From assembly GCF_028401955.1 (NCBI RefSeq), contig NZ_JAQOTJ010000001.1:67238-131237 (forward strand): DNA of 64,000 nt, written 5' to 3'. The notes beneath the pieces are model-generated. The model made no database searches. It was not told the origin of the DNA and was given only the letters and a program-made list of their open reading frames with translations. Positions within the stretch are counted from its first letter, which is position 1. Every line of letters begins with the position of its first letter. The DNA is from Bacillus sp. BP-3. Its GTDB lineage: Bacteria; Bacillota; Bacilli; Bacillales; Bacillaceae_G. Made by a program: the position numbers and the translations under genes. Positions 1-8,223 of the stretch are shown in pieces.

Positions 1-2
1 AA

Positions 3-503
3 CAATTAAAAGATGAAAAACATCCAAACATTGTATACGGTGTTGGAACTGTACAAGAAGAGGTAGGTCTTCGCGGAGCGAAAACATCTGCACATTATAT
101 TCAACCTGATATCGCATTTGCAGTAGATGTTGGAATCGCTGGTGATACACCAGGAGTAAGCGAAAAAGAAGCGCAAGGAAAAATGGGTGATGGCCCGCAA
201 ATTATTTTATATGATGCATCTATCGTTGGACATAAAGGTCTTCGTGACTTCGTTGTTAACGTAGCAGATGAATTAAATATTCCGTATCAATACGATGCAC
301 TTCCTGGCGGCGGAACAGATGCAGGAGCAATTCATATTTCCGTGGACGGTATTCCAGCGATGGCAATTACAATTGCAACTCGCTATATTCATTCTCATGC
401 GGCAATGTTGCATCGTGACGACTATGAAAACACAGTGAAGTTAATTGGAGAAGTTGTGAAACGTCTTGATAATGAGGCTGTACATAACATTACATTTGAT
501 TAA
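3..503 (+). CDS. M42 family metallo-aminopeptidase, C-terminal part
   Basis: The reading frame is open from the window edge, so the N-terminus lies outside. The visible 166 residues contain the paired catalytic glutamates of M42 enzymes in [10 protein letters not shown] (fragment residues 17-26), the metal-site region around [13 protein letters not shown], the GGGTDAG motif and a late IHSHAAMLH stretch. M42 enzymes are cytoplasmic, dinuclear-metal glutamyl or deblocking aminopeptidases that form large assemblies and finish peptide degradation. The family is clear from these motifs; the exact substrate (glutamyl-aminopeptidase or endoglucanase-M-like annotation) cannot be told. A hairpin terminator follows four bases after the stop. 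Confidence 0.9.
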   Translation, partial: QLKDEKHPNIVYGVGTVQEEVGLRGAKTSAHYIQPDIAFAVDVGIAGDTPGVSEKEAQGKMGDGPQIILYDASIVGHKGLRDFVVNVADELNIPYQYDALPGGGTDAGAIHISVDGIPAMAITIATRYIHSHAAMLHRDDYENTVKLIGEVVKRLDNEAVHNITFD

Positions 504-506
504 TAG

Positions 507-543
507 AAAAAAGAGCGAGAGGATATGCCTTTCGCTCTTTTTT
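507..543. terminator. Bidirectional terminator
   Basis: Arms of AAAAAAGAGCGA and its complement flank a 13-base loop. Both directions end in a T run, so it can serve the M42 gene on the plus strand and the convergent TetR gene, whose stop codon it overlaps. Confidence 0.85.
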
Positions 544-1162
544 ATTTAAGTGGCTCCTCTAATCCAGCTGCTGTATAGGGACCTAAAATGATTAAACGAG
601 CTAGCTGTAAGGCCATATAATGAGGTGTATATGGCATATTTTGTTTAAGCCATGAAATGATCATTCCTAAATGTGCACCTGATACATAACTAATGAGGAT
701 ATCACGTGGTACAACTAATTTATCATCATTAGGTTGTGAAACCGAAAGGCTAAGAAGTAAGTTCGTTTGAATTGCTTTCATCATTCGAGAGGAAAACTTC
801 GGAATTCCATTTTCCCCAAGCATCACTTGATAAAAGAAAGCATTCTCAGCAATATGACTAAACAAAGATAGAAAGACAGGATGAGGAGTATCAAGGGTAA
901 GTTTAAACTCACTCTTATCTAATTTTTTCGGCTTGAGAATGTCTGATAATGTTGTTAACTTTTCTTCAATGCTTTTGTCTAGTAGATCATATTTGTCATA
1001 ATAATGACTATAAAAGGTTGCACGGTTAACAGTTGCCTTTTCAGCAATATCCTGAACGGTAATGCTATTGAAACTTTTTTCATGTATTAAAGATATAAGG
1101 GCATCACGTATTGCTTGTCTCGTTCGTTTTACGCGTGGATCGTTTGAGTTTTTAATAGACAT
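542..1162 (-). CDS. TetR/AcrR family transcriptional repressor
   Basis: The 206-residue protein has an N-terminal TetR helix-turn-helix at about residues 14-60 (ITVQDIAEKATVNRATFYSHY), followed by a divergent ligand-binding domain ending in a helical segment near 160-200. The start has AAGGAGAACGAAA upstream. It is divergent from an HlyD/DHA2 efflux pair, and the intergenic region holds two perfect inverted repeats, so it probably represses the pump and perhaps itself until a toxic compound binds. The family call is firm; the ligand and target are inferred. Confidence 0.9.
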   Translation of the reverse strand: MSIKNSNDPRVKRTRQAIRDALISLIHEKSFNSITVQDIAEKATVNRATFYSHYYDKYDLLDKSIEEKLTTLSDILKPKKLDKSEFKLTLDTPHPVFLSLFSHIAENAFFYQVMLGENGIPKFSSRMMKAIQTNLLLSLSVSQPNDDKLVVPRDILISYVSGAHLGMIISWLKQNMPYTPHYMALQLARLIILGPYTAAGLEEPLK

Positions 1163-1191
1163 TTTCGTTCTCCTTGCTGAATTTTATTCAC

Positions 1192-1225
1192 TTAACCAAC
1201 ATATGTTTAGTAAAGTGTTGGTTAA
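1192..1225. promoter_or_regulatory. Inverted repeat, candidate TetR operator next to the regulator
   Basis: TTAACCAACA and TGTTGGTTAA form a perfect 10-base dyad separated by 14 bases, 30 bases upstream of the TetR start codon. The position fits autoregulation. Confidence 0.5.
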
Positions 1226-1363
1226 ACAACATACATAATCAAATTGTCGGTTGTAGATTCAAAATAATTATTTATAATTATAAACGATATTCCTTTAGAA
1301 AACAGCACCACTTGCATGCAGACGAAAAACTGTTTTGTCATGCAAAAGGTGTGATTTTTTTGG

Positions 1364-1390
1364 TTAATTGTTAATATAATTAACAATTAA
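1364..1390. promoter_or_regulatory. Perfect palindrome upstream of the efflux pair
   Basis: TTAATTGTTAAT and ATTAACAATTAA form a perfect 12-base dyad around ATA, 70 bases upstream of the HlyD-family start. It contains the TTGGTTAA-like sequence of the other dyad at its left border. It may be the TetR operator controlling the pump. Confidence 0.5.
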
Positions 1391-1459
1391 AGAGTATAAA
1401 CAAAAAGGGGTATTAATAGTTTAGAAAAAAATTATATGCGATATAAGGAGAGGAAAGCA

Positions 1460-2113
1460 ATGAATCAGTTTCGAAGAATGATAATTATCAATATTATCAC
1501 ATTGATTGTATTAGTTGGCGGCGGAATTGGCGGTTATTACTACTACAATCAATCTCAAAATTATTTAAAAACGGATAATGCAAAAATCGATGGGAAAATA
1601 ATTCCAATCGCATCACCAGTAGCAGGGAAGTTAACTGAATGGAAAGCTGAAGCAGGTAAGAATTACAATGAAAACGATAAATTAGGTACTGTTTCTACAG
1701 TAGGACCAAATGGTGAGCAAACGGTGGATGTAACAATTCCGAAAAGTGCAACAGTTGTTCAATCAAATGCAACAACAAATGCTTTTGTTGGAGCAGGTAG
1801 TCCAATTGCGTATGCATATGATATGAATGATTTATGGGTAACAGCAAATATTGAAGAAACAGATATTGATAGTGTACACAAAAGTCAAGAAGTAGACGTG
1901 TATGTAGATGCATATCCTGATACAACGTTAACAGGCAAAGTAGAACAAGTTGGTTTAACAACAGCAAACACGTTCTCTATGCTACCATCAAGCAATGCAA
2001 CAGCAAACTATACAAAAGTAACACAAGTTGTACCAGTTAAAGTTTCTTTAGATCATAGCAAATCAGTAAATATTGTTCCTGGAATGAATGTGACAGTTCG
2101 TATTCATAAGTAA
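1460..2113 (+). CDS. HlyD/EmrA-family efflux adaptor subunit
   Basis: The ATG at 1460 is chosen over an upstream in-frame ATG because TAAGGAGAGGAAAGCA directly precedes it. The 217-residue protein has one N-terminal membrane segment (about residues 7-27), then a biotinyl-lipoyl-like and beta-barrel region (LKTDNAKIDGKIIPIASPVAG, then WVTANIEETDIDSV and VPVKVSLD). It is short for the family, lacking a long coiled-coil hairpin as expected in a single-membrane host. It presumably assists the DHA2 transporter that starts 14 bases downstream. Confidence 0.85.
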   Translation: MNQFRRMIIINIITLIVLVGGGIGGYYYYNQSQNYLKTDNAKIDGKIIPIASPVAGKLTEWKAEAGKNYNENDKLGTVSTVGPNGEQTVDVTIPKSATVVQSNATTNAFVGAGSPIAYAYDMNDLWVTANIEETDIDSVHKSQEVDVYVDAYPDTTLTGKVEQVGLTTANTFSMLPSSNATANYTKVTQVVPVKVSLDHSKSVNIVPGMNVTVRIHK

Positions 2114-2127
2114 GGGGGGAAGATAAA

Positions 2128-3915
2128 ATGTCCTCAGGTTTAATTGTAGGATATGCATTATTTTGTATTATCGTCTTCTTCCTTGTAAATCGTCTTTTAA
2201 GAAAGAAAAAAACGAACGTGGGAGAAGAACAAGTCCCAGCCGTAAGTAAGATAGAAGCAAAGCAACCAAGGCAAGAAGCTTCAAATGTCGTGGAATTAGA
2301 AACACCAAAAAAAGAAGTAGCAGAACAAGAAATACCGAAAATTACAAAAGAAGAACAAAAAAAAGAATCAAAAAAGCAATTGCCAGTAGAAAATGTAAAT
2401 GTAAAGGCAGTTGTAGCAGTATTAATTCTCGGTATGTTCGTGTCGATTTTAAACCAAACAGTCATTAATGTTGCTTTGCCGGCATTAATGAATGAATTTA
2501 ACGTATCTACTTCAACGGCACAATGGTTAACAACAGGATTTATGCTTGTAAATGGCATTTTAGTGCCAATTAGTGCGTTTTTAGTTTCTCGGTTTACGTA
2601 TCGTAAACTATTTGTAGCAGCGATGTTGTTCTTCACAGTAGGTTCTATTATTTGTGCTGTATCTGGAAGCTTCACGATGATGATGACAGGACGAGTGACT
2701 CAAGCAGTTGGTGCAGGGATTCTAATGCCAGTTGGTATGAATATTTTCATGACTTTATTCCCGCCTCATAAGCGCGGAGCCGCGATGGGGTTACTTGGGG
2801 TAGCAATGATTTTAGCGCCAGCTATTGGACCAACTATAACAGGTTGGGTTATTCAAAATTACAATTGGAACTTAATTTTCTATGCGATGTTTTTCATTGG
2901 TTTATTTGTCACATTGCTATCTGTAAAATTCTTTACACTTGCTCAGCCAGTTTCTAACACAAATTTAGATATATTTGGCGTTATTAGTTCAAGTATTGGG
3001 CTTGGTAGCTTACTGTATGGATTTAGTGAAGCGGGAAATAAGGGCTGGAGCAGTGCAGAAGTTGTGATTTCACTTATTATTGGTGTAATTGGTATAGCGT
3101 TATTTATTTGGAGAGAGATGACGACGGATAATAAGATGCTTGATTTACAAGTATTTAAATATCCAACGTTTACTTTCACATTATTAATTAACGCAATTGT
3201 AACGATGGCACTCTTTGGAGGTATGTTATTACTTCCTGTCTATCTGCAAAATATTCGCGGCTTTACGCCAATTGAATCTGGTTTGTTGCTTCTTCCAGGA
3301 TCATTAATTATGGGGATCATGGGACCAATTGCAGGTAAGCTATTTGATAAACATGGTATTCGTCCATTAGCGATATTTGGATTAGCTATTACGACATTTG
3401 CAACATATGAATTTACTAAGTTAACAATGGATACACCATATAGCGTCATTATGACGGATTATATTATACGTTCATTTGGTATGGCATTCATTATGATGCC
3501 AATTATGACAGCGGGTATGAACGCATTGCCGATGAAATTAATTTCTCACGGTACAGCAACGCAAAATACATCAAGACAAGTAGCAGGTTCAATTGGTACA
3601 GCGATCTTAATTACAATTATGACGCAGCAAACAACAGCACACGTAGCAGATTACGGAAATATGCTAACAAAAACAAACCCAATTTTAGTTGATAAAGTAC
3701 ATGGAATGGGGCAAAACTTAGCAGCGATTGCCGGATCAGCACAAGCTGGAGATGTGATGAGCTCGCAATTATTATTCGGACAAATTTCGAAACTGTCTGC
3801 GATTAACGGTATTAATGATGCTTTCTTAATTGCAACAATATTAGCGGGCATTGCCTGGGTATTATCATTCTTCTTACCATCAGGCAATAAGCCAAATCGA
3901 AAAGCAGAGAATTGA
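2128..3915 (+). CDS. DHA2 family (14-TM) MFS drug efflux permease
   Basis: The 595-residue protein resembles EmrB/QacA-type drug:H+ antiporters (AQWLTTGFMLVNGILVP near residues 130-147, GRVTQAVGAGILMP, PAIGPTITGW). Unusually, it carries an extra N-terminal membrane segment (about 4-22) followed by a 60-residue highly charged linker rich in K, E and Q before the first MFS helix. It starts 14 bases after the adaptor gene with GGGGGGA as RBS, so the two are translated from one operon controlled by the divergent TetR. Substrates are unknown. Confidence 0.9.
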   Translation: MSSGLIVGYALFCIIVFFLVNRLLRKKKTNVGEEQVPAVSKIEAKQPRQEASNVVELETPKKEVAEQEIPKITKEEQKKESKKQLPVENVNVKAVVAVLILGMFVSILNQTVINVALPALMNEFNVSTSTAQWLTTGFMLVNGILVPISAFLVSRFTYRKLFVAAMLFFTVGSIICAVSGSFTMMMTGRVTQAVGAGILMPVGMNIFMTLFPPHKRGAAMGLLGVAMILAPAIGPTITGWVIQNYNWNLIFYAMFFIGLFVTLLSVKFFTLAQPVSNTNLDIFGVISSSIGLGSLLYGFSEAGNKGWSSAEVVISLIIGVIGIALFIWREMTTDNKMLDLQVFKYPTFTFTLLINAIVTMALFGGMLLLPVYLQNIRGFTPIESGLLLLPGSLIMGIMGPIAGKLFDKHGIRPLAIFGLAITTFATYEFTKLTMDTPYSVIMTDYIIRSFGMAFIMMPIMTAGMNALPMKLISHGTATQNTSRQVAGSIGTAILITIMTQQTTAHVADYGNMLTKTNPILVDKVHGMGQNLAAIAGSAQAGDVMSSQLLFGQISKLSAINGINDAFLIATILAGIAWVLSFFLPSGNKPNRKAEN

Positions 3916-3930
3916 TTTCTCTGTTTTTTT
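3905..3930 (+). terminator. Rho-independent terminator overlapping the efflux permease stop codon
   Basis: CAGAGAA, TTGAT loop, TTCTCTG, then seven T. The TGA stop at 3913-3915 lies in the loop. Confidence 0.8.
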
Positions 3931-3939
3931 ATGTTTTGA

Positions 3940-4071
3940 TATCAAATTAGAGGTTTAATCATAGGGATTATTATTGGTTCGCTTCTCGGAAAGCTGTTAA
4001 CGGGAATTATTTATTTCATAGTATTTGGCATTTGTTTTTATGAAATATTTAGAAGAAAAAAGATGAATTAA
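3940..4071 (+). pseudogene. Small membrane-protein remnant without start codon
   Basis: An open frame of about 43 codons bounded by a TGA at 3937 reads as one or two hydrophobic segments (GLIIGIIIGSLLGKLLTGII) followed by FRRKKMN and a stop. No ATG, GTG or TTG opens it and there is no RBS. It looks like the 3' end of a decayed small membrane-protein gene. A chance frame is possible, but the hydrophobic run ending in a basic tail is typical of real proteins. Confidence 0.35.
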
Positions 4072-4085
4072 GGCTAATGCAAAAT

Positions 4086-4126
4086 AAAAAGTCACGTATG
4101 ATAAGATGGCATACATGACTTTTTTC
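4086..4126. terminator. Bidirectional terminator
   Basis: AAAAAGTCACGTATG pairs with CATACATGACTTTTT with one mismatch. It serves the convergent membrane-protein gene at 4143-4511 and anything transcribed from the left. Confidence 0.75.
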
Positions 4127-4142
4127 TTATTTGAGATTCAGC

Positions 4143-4511
4143 TTAATGAGGATTAGACATGATTTGGTAGAAAGTTACCCCAAGGACACCAACAGAAATC
4201 ATGATAATCCCCATAAGAAGGATACTCATAATTTTATTGCGTATGCCACTTATGCTAGCTAACGCGCCAGCTAAAGGAAAGATGCTCCAGTACATAGTAG
4301 TTGGGATAGGAATAAGTCGTTCCATATCAATCCCTATTCCCCAGAGAATAAAAGGTGTAGTTACAAGTGAGAAACAAACCAGTCCTGCGATAATAACAAT
4401 TACTTTGCGATGCTTCACTCCTGCGGTTATTAAAAATATGCCTCCAATAATTCCCGATAATACTAGGACTGGCATGAATAAAATCCAAAGAAAGACTCCC
4501 GCATTTTCCAT
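4143..4511 (-). CDS. Small four-helix membrane protein, function unknown
   Basis: The 122-residue protein has about four hydrophobic segments (around residues 7-28, 37-58, 72-88, 93-115) joined by short loops, and no recognisable domain. An AGGAGATATG sequence lies upstream of the ATG. An overlapping plus-strand frame at 4201-4515 is mostly the antisense of hydrophobic codons. It is monocistronic, with a terminator immediately downstream. Confidence 0.65.
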   Translation of the reverse strand: MENAGVFLWILFMPVLVLSGIIGGIFLITAGVKHRKVIVIIAGLVCFSLVTTPFILWGIGIDMERLIPIPTTMYWSIFPLAGALASISGIRNKIMSILLMGIIMISVGVLGVTFYQIMSNPH

Positions 4512-4645
4512 ATAAACATATCTCCTATATTTAGTGTTTTTTTATAATAATAGTTACATTTTACACCAAATATCTTATTGTGGATATGTTTTGTGTAAAA
4601 AAATCCATTTATAGAGGTTTTCAACTAGAACATGTTCTAAAAGTT

Positions 4646-4677
4646 AAAACGCCATTATGCAATCATAATGGCGTTTT
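4646..4677. terminator. Perfect hairpin, bidirectional terminator
   Basis: AAAACGCCATTATG and its exact complement flank a 4-base loop. It lies just beyond the decayed CPBP fragment and could terminate leftward transcripts from the CPBP gene. Confidence 0.7.
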
Positions 4678-4679
4678 AT

Positions 4680-4772
4680 TCAGTACAAGAAGGAACATGT
4701 ATTAATTGTGATGTGAAGTAGGGTAGCTGGAATAATAGAATTCGTTTGTTGTTCTATATGTATATGTGTTTG
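4680..4772 (-). pseudogene. Decayed C-terminal fragment of a second CPBP protease
   Basis: Read leftward, the frame ending at 4680 gives TNSIIPATLLHITINTCSF. This aligns with the C-terminus TNSIIPAMLFHMMNNTLAF of the intact CPBP protein next door. Identity fades upstream of TNS and no start is present. It is the tail of a tandem paralogue that has been deleted down to about 20 recognisable codons. Confidence 0.6.
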
Positions 4773-4843
4773 CAAAGTTATACTCCTTTTTAATAATAGT
4801 TAGTTGATTTAGTGTACTCGGTATATACTCCCTACTCCCTTGT

Positions 4844-5560
4844 TTATGATAAAAACGCGAGCGTATTATTCATCATATGAAATAACATAGCAGGAATAAT
4901 AGAGTTCGTTTTTTTATATAATACAGCCATAAACATGCCCATCATAAAAGCACTAACCATAACACCTAGAGAATATGTATGGGCAATTCCGAAGATGAAG
5001 CTTGAGCTAAGTGCGGCTATCCAAAATGGAAAACGTTGCTGGAAAAATTGAAGAATGATTCCGCGGAAAATAAGTTCTTCAAAAATAGGGACGAAAATCG
5101 CACTTCCTAAAATTAGTAGAATTTTATATTGATTTAAAGTTTCTAAGTTTAAAGCTAAATCTTGTTCTTGCGTTGCATGGGGAAATATCTTAGAAATTAC
5201 AAATACATTTATAGCAATGCTAAGCGCGAAGAAAAGAAATAAGTATACATATGTACAAACTTTTTGGAGCGCTTGAAAATTGAAAACAGGTAATAATAGT
5301 TTTTTTAAGGGTTCGTATTTAAAAATAAACAATAATAAAATGAGCAGTTGTAATAAAGCACTTCCGGTTGTTCCAAGTGAGCTATAAAGGGCACTCGTTT
5401 TTTTGTTCGAAATACTTTCGCTGTAAATCATAAACGGAAGAGCTATAAATAAGCCGCTTATGATATTCGTCCCCAAAAAAGCAAATAAAACAGAACCAAT
5501 AAATTTTCCCCATGATAAAGAATGTTTTTGATCGTATGTGAGTTGTACAGAATGCTGCAT
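4844..5560 (-). CDS. CPBP family intramembrane glutamic/metallo-protease
   Basis: The 238-residue polytopic protein carries the CPBP (Abi, Rce1-like) motifs in order: EELIFRG at residues 161-167, FGIAH ending at His194, and HMMNN at 228-232. Family members are membrane proteases used in CAAX-type processing or bacteriocin immunity. AAAGGATTCGATAT precedes the ATG. It stands alone. A decayed copy of its C-terminus lies just downstream, so this locus once carried two paralogues. The substrate is unknown. Confidence 0.85.
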   Translation of the reverse strand: MQHSVQLTYDQKHSLSWGKFIGSVLFAFLGTNIISGLFIALPFMIYSESISNKKTSALYSSLGTTGSALLQLLILLLFIFKYEPLKKLLLPVFNFQALQKVCTYVYLFLFFALSIAINVFVISKIFPHATQEQDLALNLETLNQYKILLILGSAIFVPIFEELIFRGIILQFFQQRFPFWIAALSSSFIFGIAHTYSLGVMVSAFMMGMFMAVLYKKTNSIIPAMLFHMMNNTLAFLS

Positions 5561-5667
5561 ATATCGAATCCTTTCTATTGTTTATATATAAAATTATACA
5601 TATTTGGATAAAATGTTCCAGGAGATAATGTTACATAATAGTTCGAAATTTCGCAATCAAAGTAAAA

Positions 5668-5693
5668 ATCACCTTAGCCTTTACTAAGGTGAT
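5668..5693 (-). terminator. Terminator of the HD-domain gene
   Basis: ATCACCTTAG and CTAAGGTGAT form a perfect 10-base stem; a T run follows in the leftward direction. Confidence 0.8.
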
Positions 5694-5710
5694 CTGTGTA
5701 TAGTTATTGA

Positions 5711-6283
5711 TTAACAGATTTGCTCTGCTTTTTTATTGGTAGAAATATGAGCATGGGACACTGATTGTTGAACTTGTAATTCACGATCTACCATCTCATC
5801 TAATCGCTGGATTGCTTGCAATGCTTTTTCATAAGAAATTGTTCGATAGTGATGTGCCCCGCCCGGTTCTTCATCGGCTTCATCTGCCCATTTAATAATA
5901 TTTTGGAGAGGTGTTCTCTCAAGAGTTTGTTCTAGTAGAAAAGAATCAGTGTGCAGGAGAATGGCAACGGAAATTTCCTTTGCTTGTTTTGGGTGTTCTC
6001 CTAATCGAATTAGCAATTTATGAGCTCTTTCCGCTCCTTTAATCGCATGTATATCATTTTTCTTGTACAATTCATAGTCCCATTGTCCGTTTTGATACCA
6101 TGTGTGGTGTCCTATATCATGAAGAAAACCAGCCTTTGTTGCCGCATCGACTGAGGCGTGATGCTTTTTGGCTAAGTGAAACGCATGGTAAGCGACGGCA
6201 ATCGCGTGAACCATTCCAGCACGGTTTACATACTTTTGTGTAATATGATGTTTGAAAATTTGTTCAAGTGTAACACGGCGCAT
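5711..6283 (-). CDS. HD-domain (metal-dependent phosphohydrolase) protein
   Basis: The start is taken at the second ATG (6283) because AAAAGGAGTGGATACTTT precedes it; the earlier in-frame ATG has no RBS. The 190-residue protein has the HD signature: a first His in GMVHAIAVAYHAFHLAK, then GFLHDIGHH, then a later LLHTDS and KWADEADE. This fits the HD superfamily of nucleotide or signal phosphohydrolases. The substrate is unknown. It is monocistronic with its own terminator. Confidence 0.85.
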   Translation of the reverse strand: MRRVTLEQIFKHHITQKYVNRAGMVHAIAVAYHAFHLAKKHHASVDAATKAGFLHDIGHHTWYQNGQWDYELYKKNDIHAIKGAERAHKLLIRLGEHPKQAKEISVAILLHTDSFLLEQTLERTPLQNIIKWADEADEEPGGAHHYRTISYEKALQAIQRLDEMVDRELQVQQSVSHAHISTNKKAEQIC

Positions 6284-6420
6284 AAAGTATCCACTCCTTT
6301 TATTCATTGCTGTATATGGTAGAAAAAATAATAGCTATAAAGATATTTTGAATATTTTACTCTATCATATTGTGTTAGTAAAGAAATTTATGAAAGGTTG
6401 TTCAATTGTCTATTTCAAAG

Positions 6421-6453
6421 AGAGTTACTCTATCATATAAATATAGTAACTCT
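6421..6453 (+). promoter_or_regulatory. Inverted repeat in the leader of the small Cys-containing protein gene
   Basis: AGAGTTACT and AGTAACTCT, with further pairing of TAT and ATA, form a hairpin ending 8 bases before the RBS of the gene at 6475. It could be an operator or a leader hairpin. Confidence 0.4.
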
Positions 6454-6474
6454 ATAAAGAAAGGAGTTAAATGT

Positions 6475-6717
6475 ATGGCCCTTCTAACTAACTGTACTAC
6501 ATGTACGCCTCCTGCGGGTTCAACACCTATTCTCACTGTAGATATTCCTGGTGGACTTGCTATTAATCTATTGGGTATTCATATTGAAGCTTGCCCAATC
6601 TGTCTTACAGTATTCACTGGTGGCGGAACATTAACTGCTGAACAGCAAGCTATTGCAAACAACCTTGTGCAAGCTGTTAATAATTTGATTCCGAATATCC
6701 CGAATGTTCAAAAGTGA
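6475..6717 (+). CDS. Small Cys-containing protein, function unknown
   Basis: AAGGAGTTAAATGT precedes the ATG at 6475. The 80-residue product opens with a Cys/Thr-rich segment (NCTTCTPP), continues through a beta-prone Gly/Ile/Val part with a CPIC motif at about residues 43-46, and ends in a helix rich in Q, A and N (AEQQAIANNLVQAVNNL). I do not recognise the family. Composition and the spore-rich surroundings (sspI next door) would suit a spore coat or exosporium protein, but that is only inference. Confidence 0.7.
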   Translation: MALLTNCTTCTPPAGSTPILTVDIPGGLAINLLGIHIEACPICLTVFTGGGTLTAEQQAIANNLVQAVNNLIPNIPNVQK

Positions 6718-6735
6718 ATAGGTGTATAATTATTT

Positions 6736-6771
6736 TGAAAAACCTTCCATTTTTCTCCAGAAGGCTTTTTT
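6736..6771 (+). terminator. Terminator of the small Cys-containing protein gene
   Basis: AACCTTC and GAAGG arms about 12 bases apart, followed by CTTTTTT, 18 bases after the stop codon. Confidence 0.6.
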
Positions 6772-6784
6772 GGTGAATAGCATT

Positions 6785-6816
6785 AGAGACGAGGCAGTAT
6801 GTATTGCCCCGTCTCT
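6785..6816 (-). terminator. Hairpin downstream of sspI
   Basis: AGAGACG-GGCA and TGCC-CGTCTCT pair with a symmetric A/C mismatch around an 8-base loop. No clear T run follows on the minus strand, so termination is probable rather than certain. Confidence 0.5.
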
Positions 6817-6827
6817 AAGGAAATTCC

Positions 6828-7037
6828 CTATCGTTTTAACCCTTGCTCTAGCGTCGCTAACATTTCATGTTTTTCTTGTTCATCAGCAGTTTTCCAAATG
6901 ACTTCGAATAACACGCCAAGGCCTGGAAGCATTTTTTCTTCTCCACTTTGAATCGCATCGACAATTGTTTCTTGTAATTGGTCTTGTGTATTTCCTGATA
7001 CGTTGGCTAATACAGCACCGCGTAAATTAAAGTTCAT
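6828..7037 (-). CDS. sspI: Small acid-soluble spore protein I
   Basis: The 69-residue product begins [21 protein letters not shown] and ends ATLEQGLKR, the SspI family sequence and length. The ATG at 7037 is chosen over the upstream GTG and ATG because AGAGGTG then sits six bases away. SspI is a minor SASP made in the forespore and located in the spore core. Family members of this type are normally transcribed by SigG. The pairing with the divergent rRNA methylase and pheST is the usual Bacillus order. Confidence 0.95.
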   Translation of the reverse strand: MNFNLRGAVLANVSGNTQDQLQETIVDAIQSGEEKMLPGLGVLFEVIWKTADEQEKHEMLATLEQGLKR

Positions 7038-7152
7038 CATGCTCACCTCTTTTTAGGAATGGAAACTGACGTTAGTTTTTGTTCTTTTTTATGTAAATAT
7101 GTATGAAAAATGGGCTATAATGAGAAGACAAGAAGAGAGGGAAATACATATT

Positions 7153-7917
7153 ATGAAAAACATTGATTCAGTACAAAATCCACGCGTAAAGCAGTGGAAG
7201 AAGCTGCAAACGAAAAAAGAGCGCGATAAAAAAGGATTATTTTTTGTAGAGGGATTCCATTTAGTAGAGGAAGCTTTAAAAGCAGGTGTTGCAACAGAGC
7301 TAATCGTCTCAGACCAGACAGACCTTCCGAAAGATTGGACGGTTGCTGAGGTAGAAATGTATATCGTGTCTGAAGCGGTTGTGAAAATGTTATGTGAAAC
7401 AGAAACGACGCAAGGAGTATTTGCTGTTTGTGAGAAACATGAAAAAGAAATCGCTCTTACAAATGGGAAGTTTCTACTATTAGACGGCTTGCAAGACCCA
7501 GGGAATTTAGGGACAATTATTCGTACCGCAGATGCCGCTGGACTTGACGCTGTTATTCTTGGAGAAGGGTGCGTCGATGTATATAACAGTAAAGTATTAC
7601 GTTCTACGCAAGGATCTGTATTCCATTTACCAATTGTAAAAGGAAACTTAGAAGAATGGGTAGACAAGTTAACTGAAAAGAACGTTCCTGTATACGGAAC
7701 AGCTCTTGAAAACGGGGTTCCATACAGTGAAGTAGCGCCGTCAGGAAGCTTTGCATTAATTGTAGGTAACGAAGGAAACGGCGTTCGCCAAGAGCTTCTT
7801 GCGAAATGTAATCAAAACTTATACATTCCGATTTACGGAGGAGCAGAATCATTAAATGTTGCGGTTGCAGCAGGTATTTTAACGTATTATTTACAAACTC
7901 CGGTTGCGAATCGCTAA
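7153..7917 (+). CDS. SpoU/TrmH-family rRNA 2'-O-methyltransferase
   Basis: The chosen ATG (7153) gives MKNIDSVQNPRVKQWKKLQ, the normal N-terminus of YsgA-type enzymes. The protein is 254 residues. It has a substrate-binding N-terminal domain and a SPOUT knot with the three family motifs: LLLDGLQDPGNLGTIIRTADA, ALIVGNEGNGV and LNVAVAAGIL. It methylates ribose in structured RNA using S-adenosylmethionine; the precise nucleotide is unknown. It lies upstream of the pheST T-box, as in B. subtilis. Confidence 0.9.
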   Translation: MKNIDSVQNPRVKQWKKLQTKKERDKKGLFFVEGFHLVEEALKAGVATELIVSDQTDLPKDWTVAEVEMYIVSEAVVKMLCETETTQGVFAVCEKHEKEIALTNGKFLLLDGLQDPGNLGTIIRTADAAGLDAVILGEGCVDVYNSKVLRSTQGSVFHLPIVKGNLEEWVDKLTEKNVPVYGTALENGVPYSEVAPSGSFALIVGNEGNGVRQELLAKCNQNLYIPIYGGAESLNVAVAAGILTYYLQTPVANR

Positions 7918-7950
7918 AAAACTTCTTATAATAGGTGGAAGTGAAATATT

Positions 7951-8198
7951 AAAAAACGATGATAGAGAAGAGTAGCTTGCAAAATCGCCATTTAGGGAGA
8001 GAATGTCATAGACTGAAAGCATTCTTATGGTAGACGGAAGTGAATTCACCTCTGGAGTTGACGCCAGGACCATTGTTATGTAAAGGCGTTCCGGTTTAAC
8101 AAACCGTTATAACGAATTAAGTGGGCAGACTCGTTCTGTCAATTTAGGGTGGTACCGCGAATTTACCTCGTCCCTTTTTAGGGAGCGAGGTTTTTTTT
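7951..8198 (+). promoter_or_regulatory. T-box riboswitch for phenylalanine (pheST leader)
   Basis: The conserved 14-base T-box AGGGTGGTACCGCG lies at 8146-8159. The stem I specifier region reads GAATTCACC, with TTC (Phe) at 8045-8047 followed by the usual A. A terminator hairpin (CCTCG-TCCC / GGGAGCGAGG, then eight T) lies at 8166-8198. Uncharged tRNA-Phe would pair with TTC and the T-box, favour the antiterminator and permit pheST transcription. Confidence 0.95.
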
Positions 8199-8223
8199 AT
8201 TTTTAAAATTAGGAGGGTTCCAA

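Noticed and set aside
1174-1374. 66-codon plus-strand frame between TetR and the efflux pair
   Set aside because: No RBS, poor composition, and it covers the operator-like dyads.
4201-4515. Plus-strand frame opposite the four-helix membrane protein
   Set aside because: It is the complement of hydrophobic codons, has no RBS, and runs through the promoter side of the real gene.
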